Shown: in pieces, positions 1 to 9,640 of the stretch | Position numbering within the stretch: the first letter of the stretch is position 1 | How the letters are laid out: every line of letters starts with the position of its first letter | NCBI RefSeq assembly: GCF_034627025.1 | Contig: NZ_CP141050.1 | Coordinates: forward strand, 372,001 to 436,000 | From: Microvirga lotononidis | GTDB taxonomy: Bacteria; Pseudomonadota; Alphaproteobacteria; Rhizobiales; Beijerinckiaceae | Length of the DNA stretch: 64,000 bases | Reading direction: 5' to 3' | The notes under the pieces: model-generated | What the model was told of the DNA's origin: nothing | Seen by the model: the letters and a program-made list of their open reading frames with translations, nothing else | Databases searched by the model: none | Program-made: the position numbers and the translations under genes

Positions 1-320
1 GTTTGACCCGAAGCCGACTCCAGCGGCAAAGCTAAGCCTGGCGATTAAGCAGATATGGAGTATCGTTTTCTGAAGCCTACAACTTCGGCGAACTGGTGAT
101 ACACGGTCTTGAGACTACCTCAGGGAGCGCCACAGGCCTTCTCCCAGACAAGGGTGGCATTGATCGCTCCTGAGCGGCCTGACATCGATGTGACGGTGTC
201 TTGACTTCACCGTGCGGTAGGCAGAATGTAAATCAATGGTAGCGTGATCCGGAGCAGGATCCGTACGACCTCTCCGCCACACCGCGTAAAGTGACAACGC
301 CGTCTGGTTGGACGATCCCC
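1..320. other. Leading non-coding stretch before the molybdenum oxidoreductase operon
   Basis: I see no convincing gene here. Short open frames exist on the minus strand but match no family and have no ribosome binding site. The region presumably carries the promoter of the following operon, but no clear -35/-10 pair stands out. Confidence 0.4.
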
Positions 321-851
321 ATGGACAAGCCCTTGCGAGAGGCCCGAGAGGGCCAGCACAGCCTTTCACTGCCCCCAAAGGTTACAATCACGCTTCATGT
401 CAACGGCGTGGCGTGCACGCTGACCGTTGCCCCTTGGACGACGTTGCTCGACGCGCTGCGTGAAGATCTGGATCTGACTGGCACCAAGAAGGGCTGTGAT
501 CACGGCCAATGCGGCGCCTGCACGGTGCTCGTGGATGGACGCCGGGTGACGTCCTGCCTCGTCCTCGCGATCAGGCTGGAGGGCGCTCAAGTGATCACCG
601 TCGAAGGATTGGAGAAGGATGGTGCCCTGCACCCAGTGCAGCAGGCCTTCATCGACCACGACGCCTTCCAGTGCGGCTATTGCACGCCCGGCCAGATCAT
701 GTCGGCCGTTGCTTTGATCAGTGAGCGGAGGGCGCATAGCGCTGACGAGATCCGCGAACTGATGAGCGGGAATATCTGCCGCTGCGGTGCGTATCCCAGG
801 ATCGTCGCGGCGATCCAGCAGGCCATGGCTGTCATGGGGGGCAAGCCATGA
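321..851 (+). CDS. 2Fe-2S subunit of xanthine dehydrogenase/aldehyde oxidoreductase family (PaoA/YagT-like)
   Basis: This is the small electron-transfer subunit of a three-subunit molybdenum hydroxylase. It passes electrons between the Moco subunit and the FAD subunit. A plant-type 2Fe-2S domain is visible with the [13 protein letters not shown] cysteine pattern and a fourth Cys about 12 residues on. The all-helical second 2Fe-2S domain follows, with CGYCTPGQ and ICRCGAY. At 176 residues it has the normal family length. E. coli PaoA has a Tat leader; none is visible here, so the enzyme is probably cytoplasmic. The start is uncertain: ATG at 321 is chosen, but an in-frame GTG at 291 is possible and neither has a strong ribosome site. 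Its stop overlaps the next gene by 4 nt, so the subunits are translationally coupled. Confidence 0.9.
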   Translation: MDKPLREAREGQHSLSLPPKVTITLHVNGVACTLTVAPWTTLLDALREDLDLTGTKKGCDHGQCGACTVLVDGRRVTSCLVLAIRLEGAQVITVEGLEKDGALHPVQQAFIDHDAFQCGYCTPGQIMSAVALISERRAHSADEIRELMSGNICRCGAYPRIVAAIQQAMAVMGGKP

Positions 852-1864
852 TCAACTTTCAATTTTCCCAAGCGACCGACGTTGGCGACGCTCTCCGACA
901 GATCGCAGCCGATCCGGACGCCAGCTTCATCGCAGGGGGCACCAACATCGTGGATCTGATGAAGTACGATGTTGAACGCCCCGGGCGGCTCATCGACATC
1001 TCGCATCTGCCTCTCAGGACTGTCGAGGAAGCTCCGAGCGGGGGCCTGAGCATCGGTGCGCTCGTGCCGAACAGCGACTTGGCCTACCATCCACTGGTCG
1101 AAGCGCGCTATCCCTTGTTGTCGAGCGCGATCCTGGCGGGTGCGTCGCAGCAATTGCGCAACATGGCATCGACCGGCGGAAATCTGATGCAGCGCACGCG
1201 GTGCCTGTACTTCTATGACACGGTGACCCCATGCAACAAGCGCGATCCCGGCAGCGGCTGCTCTGCAATCACAGGCATCAACCGCATCAATGCCATCCTT
1301 GGGACGAGCGAAGCCTGCATCGCGACGCATCCGTCCGACATGTGCGTCGCGCTCGCGGCGCTCGAGGCTATGGTGCATGTCGCAGGGCCATCCGGGGAGC
1401 GCGCGATCCCCTTCGCCGATTTCCATCGCCTGCCAGGCGATACCCCGGAGATCGACACTAACCTCGCGCCGGACGAGATCATTGTCGCCGTCGAACTACC
1501 GCCTAAGGGCTTCGCTGCCAACTACAGCTATCTGAAGATCCGGGATCGGCTGTCCTATGCATTTGCACTCGTGTCGGTCGCGGCGGCCCTGGAGTTCGAG
1601 AATGGGCGCATCAAGGAAGCGCGGCTCGCACTCGGCGGCGTGGCGCACAAGCCCTGGCGGAGAACGGAAGCCGAAGCGGCCTTGCAGGGCGAGGCTCCTG
1701 ATCGTGAGGCTTTTGCCAAAGCAGCCGACATCCTGCTGCAGAATAGCCGTGGCTTCGGGCACAACGATTTCAAAATCGGCCTTGCCCGTCGTGCGATCGA
1801 ACGCACCTTGACGCAGGCCGCGCGTGGCACGCCTCAAGTCCAGGCCATCAAGAAGATCCGGTGA
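848..1864 (+). CDS. FAD-binding subunit of molybdenum aldehyde oxidoreductase (PaoB/YagS-like)
   Basis: This is the medium, FAD-binding subunit of the same enzyme, 338 residues. The N-terminal half is the PCMH-type FAD fold ([12 protein letters not shown] and the glycine-rich [12 protein letters not shown] stretch). The C-terminal half is the CO dehydrogenase flavoprotein C-terminal domain. Cysteines in [15 protein letters not shown] and GSGCSA follow the pattern that binds an extra 4Fe-4S cluster in E. coli PaoB and in 4-hydroxybenzoyl-CoA reductase. That feature separates this group from ordinary xanthine dehydrogenases. The gene starts at an ATGA overlap with the 2Fe-2S subunit and ends overlapping or abutting the large subunit, so all three form one transcript. 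Confidence 0.9.
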   Translation: MINFQFSQATDVGDALRQIAADPDASFIAGGTNIVDLMKYDVERPGRLIDISHLPLRTVEEAPSGGLSIGALVPNSDLAYHPLVEARYPLLSSAILAGASQQLRNMASTGGNLMQRTRCLYFYDTVTPCNKRDPGSGCSAITGINRINAILGTSEACIATHPSDMCVALAALEAMVHVAGPSGERAIPFADFHRLPGDTPEIDTNLAPDEIIVAVELPPKGFAANYSYLKIRDRLSYAFALVSVAAALEFENGRIKEARLALGGVAHKPWRRTEAEAALQGEAPDREAFAKAADILLQNSRGFGHNDFKIGLARRAIERTLTQAARGTPQVQAIKKIR

Positions 1865-1869
1865 CTGTC

Positions 1870-4098
1870 ATGACCTATATCGGCACCGCCACATCCCGCG
1901 TCGATGGCCATGCGAAGGTCACGGGCGCGGCAAAATACGCAGCAGAACCCAAGGCCGCCGACCTTGCACACGGCAGCGTCGTCACATCAACCATCGCCAA
2001 GGGCAGAGTCGCGCGCATCGACGTGAGCGATGCCTTGCGGGTCGACGGCGTGATCGACGTACTTACCCACACGAACCGGCCTCGGATGGCCGACGGCGAC
2101 AGCGGCTATAAGGACGATTTGGCGCCAGACGGTTCGCCGTTCCGGCCTCTGTACGATGACGCGATCCTGTTCGACGGTCAGCCGGTGGCGCTGGTTGTGG
2201 CCAACGATCTGGAGACCGCCCAGTTCGCGGCGTCCCTGGTTCAGGTCGACTACCACGAGGAGCCGCACGTCACGGACATGCAACGCCAGCGTGATGTGGA
2301 ATCTGTCTTGAAAGCTGCTGCGGAACCCGGCTCGAGCCCCTTCGCCCCACCAAAGCCGCGCGGCAACGCCAAGGCAGCACTCGCGGCAGCGGCCGTGCGC
2401 CATCAAGGCGAGTATTCCGTCCCGATCGAGCATCACAACCCGATCGAGCTCTATGCCTCGACCGTGATGTACGAGCCTGATGGCAAGCTTACCGTCTACG
2501 ACAAGACCCAGGGCGTTCAGAATGTCCAACGCTATCTCTGCGGCGCGCTCGAGCTCGCACCGGGCAGCGTCCGCGTGCTCTCGCCCTTCACGGGCGGAGC
2601 GTTCGGCTCAGGGTTGCGGCCGCAATATCAGGTGGTGCTGGCCGCCTTGGCGGCGCTCGCATTGAAGCGCTCCGTACGTGTCGGGCTCACCCGACAGCAG
2701 ATGTACGGGCTCGGCTATCGGCCGGCCATGATCCAGCGGATCGATCTCGGTGCGAAAGCCGACGGAACTCTGGAGGCGATTTCGCACGACGCGGTCACCG
2801 TGACCTCGCAATACGAGCACTTCTACCGGCAGGAGACCGGCTGGTCCGGCCTGCTCTATCGGTGCCCTAATACGACATACGCGCACAGGCTCGCGCCCCT
2901 TGACCTTCCAACCTCGTGCGACATGCGTGCGCCGAGCGCGGCGACGGGCGTCTTTGCTCTTGAATGCGCCATGGACGAGCTCGCGTTCGCGCTCGGGGTC
3001 GACCCGCTCGATCTGCGACTGCAGTGCTATTCGGACCGTGATCAGATCGCCAACCGGCCCTACAGCAGCAAGAACCTGCGTGAGTGCTACCGCCGCGGCG
3101 CCGAAGCATTCGGCTGGGACAAGCGCAACCCCGAGCCGCGCTCGATGCGTGATGGCAGCGAGCTGGTGGGTTGGGGTATGGCGACCGGTGTCTGGGAGGC
3201 ATTGCAGGTGCCGATCGCGGTGCGCATCGCGCTCACCGCCAACGGTCACGCCGAGGTCTCGTGCGCGACCTCCGACATCGGCACCGGGACATACACGATC
3301 ATGGCTCAGGTCGCAGCCGACATGCTGGGCCTCCCCCTCGACAACATCAGCGTCAAGCTCGGCGACTCGACGCTGCCGCAATCGCCCGTCGAAGGCGGAT
3401 CATGGATTGCAGCCTCAGTCGCCAATGGAATCATGACGACCTCCGAATCGATCCGTCGTGAACTATTGAACCTCGCCAAGCAGGTGCGGAATTCGCCACT
3501 TTCGGACGTTGAGCCCGATGACGTCCGGCTCGCTGACGGCAAGATCGTGGGCAACAAGGACCCGGCCCGTGCGGTGTCGATTGCGGACGCCATGCGGCAG
3601 GGCGGAATCGATCGCATCGAGCGGGAGGAGACAACGCACTTTCCCAAGAACGAAGCGCATTCGCACAACACGCATTCGGCCGTCTTCGCCGAGGTCAAGG
3701 TAGACGAGGAACTCGGGGTTATCCGGGTTACCCGCGTCGTCAATGCGGTCGCTGCCGGGCGCATCCTGAACACCAAGACTGCCAGCAGCCAGATTCTGGG
3801 CGGGGTGGTATGGGGCATCGGCATGGCGCTGCACGAGGAAGCGCTTCTCGATCATACCTTCGGCCGGGTCATGAATGCCAACATTGCGGAATACCACGTG
3901 CCGGTGAACGCTGACGTACACGACATTGAGGTGATCTTCGTCGACGAGCCGGACGATAGTATCAATCGGCTTGGCATCAAGGGTCTTGGCGAGATCGGCA
4001 TCGTCGGCGTTGCAGCAGCGATTGCTAATGCGGTCTGTCACGCGACGGGAAAGCGCATACGCGACCTACCCATCACGTTGGATAAGATTCTGCAGTAA
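1870..4098 (+). CDS. Molybdopterin-binding large subunit of aldehyde oxidoreductase (PaoC/YagR-like)
   Basis: This is the catalytic subunit, which binds molybdopterin cytosine dinucleotide and hydroxylates aldehydes or N-heterocycles with water. It has about 742 residues, the PaoC/YagR length. The N-terminal hammerhead domain begins TSRVDGHAKVTGAAKY. Moco-binding segments include TGGAFGSG and GEIGIVGVAAA near the C-terminus; the Glu in GLGEIG is the expected catalytic base. The ATG at 1870 is preceded by GGTGA at good spacing. A GTG at 1861 that overlaps the previous stop is the alternative start. No XdhC/PaoD-type maturation gene lies next to it in the window, so cofactor insertion must depend on a gene elsewhere. 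The substrate cannot be read from the sequence. Confidence 0.9.
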   Translation: MTYIGTATSRVDGHAKVTGAAKYAAEPKAADLAHGSVVTSTIAKGRVARIDVSDALRVDGVIDVLTHTNRPRMADGDSGYKDDLAPDGSPFRPLYDDAILFDGQPVALVVANDLETAQFAASLVQVDYHEEPHVTDMQRQRDVESVLKAAAEPGSSPFAPPKPRGNAKAALAAAAVRHQGEYSVPIEHHNPIELYASTVMYEPDGKLTVYDKTQGVQNVQRYLCGALELAPGSVRVLSPFTGGAFGSGLRPQYQVVLAALAALALKRSVRVGLTRQQMYGLGYRPAMIQRIDLGAKADGTLEAISHDAVTVTSQYEHFYRQETGWSGLLYRCPNTTYAHRLAPLDLPTSCDMRAPSAATGVFALECAMDELAFALGVDPLDLRLQCYSDRDQIANRPYSSKNLRECYRRGAEAFGWDKRNPEPRSMRDGSELVGWGMATGVWEALQVPIAVRIALTANGHAEVSCATSDIGTGTYTIMAQVAADMLGLPLDNISVKLGDSTLPQSPVEGGSWIAASVANGIMTTSESIRRELLNLAKQVRNSPLSDVEPDDVRLADGKIVGNKDPARAVSIADAMRQGGIDRIEREETTHFPKNEAHSHNTHSAVFAEVKVDEELGVIRVTRVVNAVAAGRILNTKTASSQILGGVVWGIGMALHEEALLDHTFGRVMNANIAEYHVPVNADVHDIEVIFVDEPDDSINRLGIKGLGEIGIVGVAAAIANAVCHATGKRIRDLPITLDKILQ

Positions 4099-4286
4099 AC
4101 CAGAAGGCCGCCAACATTATCTCAGGCGCGCCCTGTGTCTTGTTTGATACATAGTCCGTTCTCGAATCTGCCTTGTCAGGTCAGATACGGAACGTCCGGT
4201 AAGGCACTGGGCTGAGCTTATCCTTCTATCCGTTTTCGTGCGCAAAGCAGACCTTCATTCAGCCCGCTCAACGTTACACATTGACC

Positions 4287-4415
4287 GATGCTGTTGAAAA
4301 ACTCCCCTGCGGGATACTGGGCATCTACAGGTGGTATGGAGCTGCTTAAGAGGCCACTGCATCAGGTATGCTGTTGCTGCTGAAAACAAGGAAATGAGAG
4401 TCTTTCAACAGCATC
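4287..4415. repeat. MITE-like element with 18-bp terminal inverted repeats
   Basis: The sequence GATGCTGTTGAAAAACTC at 4287-4304 is repeated in inverted form at 4398-4415 with one mismatch. The roughly 129-bp unit is too short to code for a transposase, and a 4-bp GACC flanks both ends (4283-4286 and 4416-4419). This is what a non-autonomous IS derivative with a short target duplication would look like. Similar CTGTTGAAAAACTC ends occur in known DDE insertion sequences, but I cannot assign the family. Confidence 0.45.
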
Positions 4416-4640
4416 GACCCCTTCCCGACATTCACCGCGAGTGCGGCGAGACCTCATGGATGCCTCCGGTGGAGGCGGCCCCATATCACCATTACCCCCA
4501 GAATTTGCCAGCAGATGGGCCTCTTGGTCCTGAGGCTCCCATATTAAGCCTTGCACGCGTTCGGTCCGCCTCGCCCCCATTTAGCCCCCTTGGTGATCTA
4601 GGGATGTTAGTCGAGCCAACCCGCGAACAAGGGTGCTGCG
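4416..4640. other. Intergenic stretch upstream of the first GH1-type gene
   Basis: I see no gene here. A 113-residue open frame at 4331-4672 crosses the MITE-like element and the glycosidase start, has no family resemblance and is treated as chance. The weak ribosome site AAGGGTG lies just before the next start. Confidence 0.35.
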
Positions 4641-5960
4641 ATGACCCGCTTCATGTTTGCGACCGGAATTGAGAACTCCTATCCTACGATCGACGGTGGC
4701 CGTACGCGGCGGGACCAGTTGGAGGAGTGCCATCACTACGAGCGCTGGCGTGACGACTTCGACCTGGTCGAGGATCTCGGCATCCATTATCTGCGTTACG
4801 GCCCACCTATGCACCTCGTCTGGCTCGGCGACGGGCGCTACGACTGGGGCTTCACCGACCAAGCGTTCGCGGACTTGAAGCGCCGCAACATTGTGCCGAT
4901 CGTCGACCTGTGCCATTTCGGCGTACCGGACTGGATTGGTGACTTCCAGAACCCGGATTTCCCGGAGCTGTTCGAACGCTACGCCCGTGACTTTGCCCGC
5001 CGCTTTCCATGGGTGCAGCTCTATACGCCCGTCAACGAGATGTTCATCTGCGCCGTTTTCTCCGCTAAGTACGGTTGGTGGAACGAGCAGCTCACCTCCG
5101 ACCAAGCCTTCGTCACCGCCTTGAAGGTCATTGCCAAGGCGAATGTGCTCGCCATGCAGGCAATACTGGACGTCCGGCCTGACGCCCTGTTCATCCAGAG
5201 CGAGTCGAGCGAATACTTCCACGCCGACAGCCCGGAAGCGATTGCTCCGGCGGAGTTCATGAACGCCCTGCGCTTCCTGGCGTTGGACCTGAACTATGGC
5301 ATCCGTGTCAATGCCGAGATGTACCGGTACCTGATGGACAATGGCATGACGCCCGAGGAATACGACTTCTTCCTGCACATGCGGCTCAAGGCCCACTGCA
5401 TCATGGGCAACGACTACTACGTGACCAACGAGCACCGGATCTGGCCCGATGGTACAACCCGGGCCTCAGGCGAGGTCTTCGGCTACGCGGTGATTACGCA
5501 CCAGTACTATCAGCGCTACGGGCTGCCGATCATGCACACGGAGACGAACTTCCGCGAGGGGCTCGAGGGCGATGAGGCGGTCCTGTGGCTCTGGAAGGAG
5601 TGGGCCAACGTGCTGCATGTCCGCAATGCGGGTCATCCGATCGTTGGCTTCACCTGGTATTCGCTTACCGATCAGGTTGACTGGGACTCGGCCCTTCGCG
5701 AAAGGAACAACCGCGTGAACCCGCTCGGACTCTACGAGCTAGACCGCAGCATCCGGCCCGTGGGGCGCGCTTACAAGGAGCTGATCGCCGCGTGGCGGGA
5801 GGTGCTGCCCGTGTTCAGCCTGTGCTTGCAGGTGCCGGTGGGCCGTCCAAGGGACTTCGATGAACCGCTTGTGCAGCGGGCCATCGAGGAGGCGCGGCAA
5901 CGGCGAGTAGCCCGCGGGGAGCGCTGCCGGGCAGTTGTAGGATCTGTGACCCGTGACTAA
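4641..5960 (+). CDS. Glycoside hydrolase family 1-like protein (beta-glycosidase type), copy 1
   Basis: This 439-residue protein has the (beta/alpha)8 layout of family 1 glycosidases. The likely acid/base is Glu133 in YTPVNEMF, which matches the family TxNE motif. The likely nucleophile is Glu301 in MHTETN, which matches the TENG motif. There is no signal peptide, so it probably acts in the cytoplasm. It stands alone between a MITE-like element and a transposase relic, with no sugar transporter next to it. A close paralogue lies at 37534-38850 on the other strand with the same length and motifs; long blocks such as VPIVDLCHFGVPDWIG are identical. Substrate is unknown. The C-terminal 50 residues are unlike the paralogue and rich in Arg. 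Confidence 0.8.
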   Translation: MTRFMFATGIENSYPTIDGGRTRRDQLEECHHYERWRDDFDLVEDLGIHYLRYGPPMHLVWLGDGRYDWGFTDQAFADLKRRNIVPIVDLCHFGVPDWIGDFQNPDFPELFERYARDFARRFPWVQLYTPVNEMFICAVFSAKYGWWNEQLTSDQAFVTALKVIAKANVLAMQAILDVRPDALFIQSESSEYFHADSPEAIAPAEFMNALRFLALDLNYGIRVNAEMYRYLMDNGMTPEEYDFFLHMRLKAHCIMGNDYYVTNEHRIWPDGTTRASGEVFGYAVITHQYYQRYGLPIMHTETNFREGLEGDEAVLWLWKEWANVLHVRNAGHPIVGFTWYSLTDQVDWDSALRERNNRVNPLGLYELDRSIRPVGRAYKELIAAWREVLPVFSLCLQVPVGRPRDFDEPLVQRAIEEARQRRVARGERCRAVVGSVTRD

Positions 5961-6130
5961 AACCCGAGAAGCCAGCGACGCGGTGAGCGGTATATAGCTT
6001 CACGACAATACAGCAGGTGGCAATGGAGTGCGCATGCCCTGATATTCGGGACAAGTGAGTGCTGCTGTCAGCCCTGGTTGAGCGCTCAGGCTCCTCTCGT
6101 TCGGCTCGCTTCGAAGAGAAACCGGGCACC

Positions 6131-6400
6131 TTATTTCTGCAGGCATGCGACGGCTTTTTCGCTCATACGAGCGTCCAGATTGTCGACGATGACCACCTCG
6201 CCTTTGCGCAGCATCGGCGCCAATTGCGTCTCGATATACGTGGCAAAGGCCGAGCGGGTGATCGGGCCATCAATGATCCGCGGCGCGCTCAGCTCATGGC
6301 ATCGTCGCTCGGCAGGAAGGGCCCGCCTCAACAAGCTCTGCGACCCGGACGCGAACATCGAGAGAATAGCAGAGACCCATGCTCCACATTCGAACCGAAG
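6131..6400 (-). pseudogene. Relic of an IS630-family transposase
   Basis: In one minus-strand frame the segment reads APRIIDGPITRSAFATYIE and then VVIVDNLDARMSEKAV. These are the central and second-Asp parts of the IS630/Tc1 DDE domain, which usually read APWVIDGPINR... and VILDNLxxHKS. Upstream of this (around 6300-6400) the frame breaks and only scattered residues still match. No complete start, first Asp or terminal repeats are recognisable. It is a decayed fragment; its limits are approximate. Confidence 0.6.
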
Positions 6401-6969
6401 GAGTGAATCACACCGCCGTCTCGCGCAGTGGCCCAAGAACCCGATTTCCAGCTCGATGCTCGGACGCTCGCAACGTCGCCACCCTCCTCGCACATGGCGT
6501 GAATTTCTCGTATGTGAGTTATAGGTTGCAGATTGTCATCATGCAGTTCCGCCATCATATCGAATGGTGTCACGTATTCGGCATCATTGTCCAACCTGCG
6601 CTGCAGACCGCCGACCTACCAACCCAGCGCAGCGTCAGGCCGCCGAGCTTTCGTATCCGCTCCACAATAGGGTCGGGGCGGCAAATATCTGTTCCCTCCG
6701 CTCGTCGATTAGCAGATGACAGTCCCGCAAACGTGGTCCGGACATGTGCTAATGACAATTCTTCGTCTTGACGGGCAGGGCGAAGAAGTCTGCAAGCAAC
6801 GGGTGAGCGCGGCGGATCTGTGAGATCCAGCCGGATCGCTTGAACGGAAGTTTGCTGCGCCAGGCCCGCACAGGCGCCGCGGAACAGACCCGGCGCAAGC
6901 GCCCCGTCGAATTACACTTAAAACGGATAGACCGCCGGTGGCTCATCACTCGACCGCATTTGGCGCCCA
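6401..6969. other. Degenerate DNA between transposase relic and poxB-like gene
   Basis: This 570-bp stretch has several short open frames on both strands, none with a ribosome site or a recognisable family. Codon structure looks random. It may be further remains of mobile DNA; I see nothing definite in it. Confidence 0.35.
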
Positions 6970-8703
6970 TCAACGCGGCAGAAGATTGGTCGCTGCGAGA
7001 TCGACGACCTCGTCGCCGCGTCCGCTCATCACCGCACGCAACACCCAGAGGCTGAACCCCTTGATCTGCTCCACCCCGATCGTCGGGGGCAGAGAAAGCT
7101 CCTGCTTGGCCGTCACGACGTCGAGCAGCGCGGGTCCATCATGGGCGAGCACATCGGCAACCGCCTCTGCCAGCTCTCCTGGCTCCTCGACCCGCCGTGC
7201 GTGAATGCCCATCGCCCGAGCCATCGCGGCGAAGTCCGGGTTCACGAGATTGGTGCCAGTGTCGAGGAAGCCGCCCGCCTTCATCTCCAGCGCCACGAAG
7301 CCCAGGTCACCGTTGTTGAAGATGACGACCTTCACCGGCAGCTTGTGCTGTGTCAGCGTGATCAGGTCGCCCATCAGCATCGTGAAGCCGCCATCGCCCG
7401 AGAGCGAGATCACCTGACGCCCGGGCTCGGCTGCCTGGATCCCGATCGCCTGCGGCATGGCGTTGGCCATCGACCCATGCGCCAGGGAACCGACGAGCCG
7501 GCGGCGGCCATTCATCCTGAGATAGCGCGCGGCCCAGATGGTCGGCGTCCCCACGTCGAAGGTAAAGACCGCATCATCGGCAGCCGCATCGCTGACGAGC
7601 TTGGCGAGGTATTGCGGATGGATGGGCCTGCGGCCGGGCGTGCCCTTAGCAAGGTCGTCGAAACCCTCCCGCGCTTTGCGGTAATGGCGGACAGAGGCGT
7701 CGAGGTGTGCGCGGTCGGCCTTGACGTCGAGCTTGGGCAGAAGCGCCTCGAGCGTCGCCCGAACATCCCCAACGATGCCAAGATGCAGTCTGGCGCGGCG
7801 CCCCAGGTTCTCGGGGCGGAGATCGACTTGGGCGATCCTGGCATCCGAGGGCAGGAACTGCTTATAAGGGAAGTCAGTCCCGAGCATCAGCAGGACGTCG
7901 CAGGCCTGCATCGCGGCATAGCCCGACGAGAAGCCGATGAACCCGGTCATCCCGACATCGTAGGGGTTGTCGAACTCCACCCACTCCTTGCCGCCAAGCG
8001 CATGGACAATGGGGCTCTTGAGAGCCTCCGCCAACTGCATAAGCTCTGCGTGGGCCCCGGCACAGCCACGACCGCAGAAGAGCGACACACGCTGGCTGCT
8101 GTTGAGCAAGGAGGCGAGAGCATCGATTTCTCGCTCGCTCGGTCGCACCACGGGGACAGGGGGAAGGAGGCCTGGTCTTGGGGAGATGTCCCGGGCCGGG
8201 GCCGGTCGCAAGGCCACGTCACCCGGCAGGATCACGACCGCGACGCCTCGCAGGCCGACAGCCGCCCTGATGGCGTTCTCGAGGACGTAGGGCAGCTGCG
8301 CGGGTTCGGAGACGAGCTCGCAATAATGGCTGCATTCGCGGAACAGCGCCCGCGGGTGCGTCTCCTGGAAGTAGCCGCCGCCGATCTCCGGTGACGGAAT
8401 GTGGGCCGCCAGAGCCAGCACTGGTGTGCGGCTGCGGTGGGCGTCATACAGGCCATTGATCAAATGGAGATTGCCTGGCCCGCACGAGCCAGCACAGACC
8501 GCGAGTTGGCCCGAGATCTGCGCCTCACCGGCTGCCGCGAAGGCGGCGACCTCTTCGTGCCGAACATGGATCCACTGAATGCCGGAGTACCGGCTCAAGG
8601 CATCGGTGATGCCGTTCAGGCTGTCACCCACGATCCCATATATACGGCTTACACCGGCTTCGGCGAGGGTTCGTACGAGACGTTCAGCGACATTTGGGGC
8701 CAT
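6970..8703 (-). CDS. poxB: ThDP-dependent pyruvate oxidase/dehydrogenase (PoxB-like)
   Basis: The gene encodes a thiamine diphosphate enzyme of the PoxB/acetolactate synthase family, about 577 residues (E. coli PoxB has 572). It probably decarboxylates pyruvate to acetate and CO2 and passes electrons to FAD and quinone at the membrane. The N-terminal ThDP pyrimidine domain contains the catalytic Glu in [13 protein letters not shown] and the [19 protein letters not shown] block. A central FAD/nucleotide domain follows. The C-terminal PP domain has [15 protein letters not shown] followed by NNGDLGFV, the Mg-ThDP motif. The start is set at ATG 8703 ([10 protein letters not shown]); the frame stays open 23 codons further but that extension has no family match. 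Other ThDP decarboxylases are possible, but the family fit is good. Confidence 0.8.
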   Translation of the reverse strand: MAPNVAERLVRTLAEAGVSRIYGIVGDSLNGITDALSRYSGIQWIHVRHEEVAAFAAAGEAQISGQLAVCAGSCGPGNLHLINGLYDAHRSRTPVLALAAHIPSPEIGGGYFQETHPRALFRECSHYCELVSEPAQLPYVLENAIRAAVGLRGVAVVILPGDVALRPAPARDISPRPGLLPPVPVVRPSEREIDALASLLNSSQRVSLFCGRGCAGAHAELMQLAEALKSPIVHALGGKEWVEFDNPYDVGMTGFIGFSSGYAAMQACDVLLMLGTDFPYKQFLPSDARIAQVDLRPENLGRRARLHLGIVGDVRATLEALLPKLDVKADRAHLDASVRHYRKAREGFDDLAKGTPGRRPIHPQYLAKLVSDAAADDAVFTFDVGTPTIWAARYLRMNGRRRLVGSLAHGSMANAMPQAIGIQAAEPGRQVISLSGDGGFTMLMGDLITLTQHKLPVKVVIFNNGDLGFVALEMKAGGFLDTGTNLVNPDFAAMARAMGIHARRVEEPGELAEAVADVLAHDGPALLDVVTAKQELSLPPTIGVEQIKGFSLWVLRAVMSGRGDEVVDLAATNLLPR

Positions 8704-8934
8704 GACCGTTCCAGACCCGTTCCGGCTAGCCAATCTCCTAGCCGATGTTAATGGCCATCTGTGGGCAGGCACCAGTGCTCATTGCCCAAGGACCGTCCTA
8801 TCAACCGCAGATTTGATGCATCCAGCTTCGCATGGTGTGATGAGAACCGCATCTCCGCCGCACACAGAAGGAGCCACCACGCCTTTACCCACACCTCAAC
8901 ACGATCTCGGACGATAGCCATCTCATTCCTAGGC

Positions 8935-9352
8935 CTGGCACAACGTCGTAGGGGCGACATCATCAATATTGCCTCAGTGGTTGCCATCCAGGCGACTAAC
9001 CGTCCATCAGCGTCGGCTATGATGCTAGCGATGCCTATCTCCTAGCCTTCAGCGAGGGCCTCGACAGCGAACTTACGCCATATGGCGTCCGTATGCAGGC
9101 CGTGCTGCCCGGAGTCAGGCGGACGGAACCGTGGGAGATGTGAGGGCTCGACATCAACGCTCTCCCAGAGGACATTCTCATGGAGACCAGTGATATGGTC
9201 GATGCGGCGCTTTCCGGTCTCGGTGAGGGAGAACGGGTCACGATCTAGCACTGCCGGACGTGTCCGATTGGGCTGCCTTCAAAACAGCGCGGGCAGCGCT
9301 CCCGCCGAACATTTCTCATCGTGTGCCGGGGGAACGCTACGGCCGCCGATGA
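8935..9352 (+). pseudogene. Broken short-chain dehydrogenase/reductase, C-terminal two thirds
   Basis: Successive plus-strand frames spell a typical SDR protein: first GDIINIASVVAIQAT (the catalytic Ser strand), then after a frameshift DAYLLAFSEGLDSELTPYG and VRMQAVLPGV (the active-site helix and PG motif), then an in-frame TGA. ALPEDILMETSDMVDAALSG follows, then a TAG and a third frame LPDVSDWAAFKTARAALPP ending at TGA 9350-9352. The Rossmann GxxxGxG start is missing, and at least two frameshifts and two internal stops are present. The conserved Tyr has also been lost or moved. It is a dead gene of the same superfamily as the BDH-like genes in this window. Confidence 0.7.
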
Positions 9353-9420
9353 GCCGATCGGGATTCCGCCAACGCAGAAGTAGTCCCAATCGGTAGTAGC
9401 AGGGCCGGGCGATAGCTCCT

Positions 9421-9446
9421 GTTGAAAGTCTCACAAGACCTTCAAC
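9421..9446. repeat. Short imperfect inverted repeat
   Basis: GTTGAAAGTCT and AGACCTTCAAC face each other over a few bases. It could be a terminator for the efflux operon on the minus strand or a remnant IS end, as it resembles the CTGTTGAAA ends of the element at 4287. There is no U-tract. Confidence 0.3.
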
Positions 9447-9480
9447 GATCAAGCCTCGCTGCACGAACCCAAACGCGTTA

Positions 9481-9574
9481 GAGCATCGGACGGTTTGTCG
9501 GACCCGCTTGGTTCCGACCTCTGCCCAGGGGGAGGGGTAGGATGTCGCGGATCTCGTCTTTTGGTCCGATGCTC
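9481..9574. repeat. Palindromic GAGCATCGGAC element
   Basis: GAGCATCGGAC at 9481-9491 is perfectly inverted as GTCCGATGCTC at 9564-9574, framing about 72 bp that itself holds a smaller GTCGGA/TCCGAC pair. A related half unit, TTAGAGCATCG, occurs at about 63218. Such GAGCATCG palindromes are dispersed in Methylobacteriaceae and related genomes. It lies just downstream of the RND pump gene. Confidence 0.45.
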
Positions 9575-9640
9575 GAGGCGGACAAGGGACGCGGCTATGA
9601 TATGATCCCCGTCGAAAGGGGAAGCGTGGCAGTCTCTCCC

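Noticed and set aside
115..378. Minus-strand 87-residue open frame at the left edge
   Set aside because: No ribosome site, no family match and it overlaps the start of the 2Fe-2S gene.
4331..4672. 113-residue plus-strand frame before the first GH1-type gene
   Set aside because: Runs from the MITE-like repeat into the glycosidase start in another frame; no family features.
6749..6973. Minus-strand 74-residue frame considered as transposase remnant
   Set aside because: A basic, protein-like tail is visible but I could not tie it to any transposase family.
7141..8394. 417-residue frame antisense to the PoxB-like gene
   Set aside because: Typical long shadow frame of a GC-rich gene; its composition (His/Arg-rich) is not protein-like.
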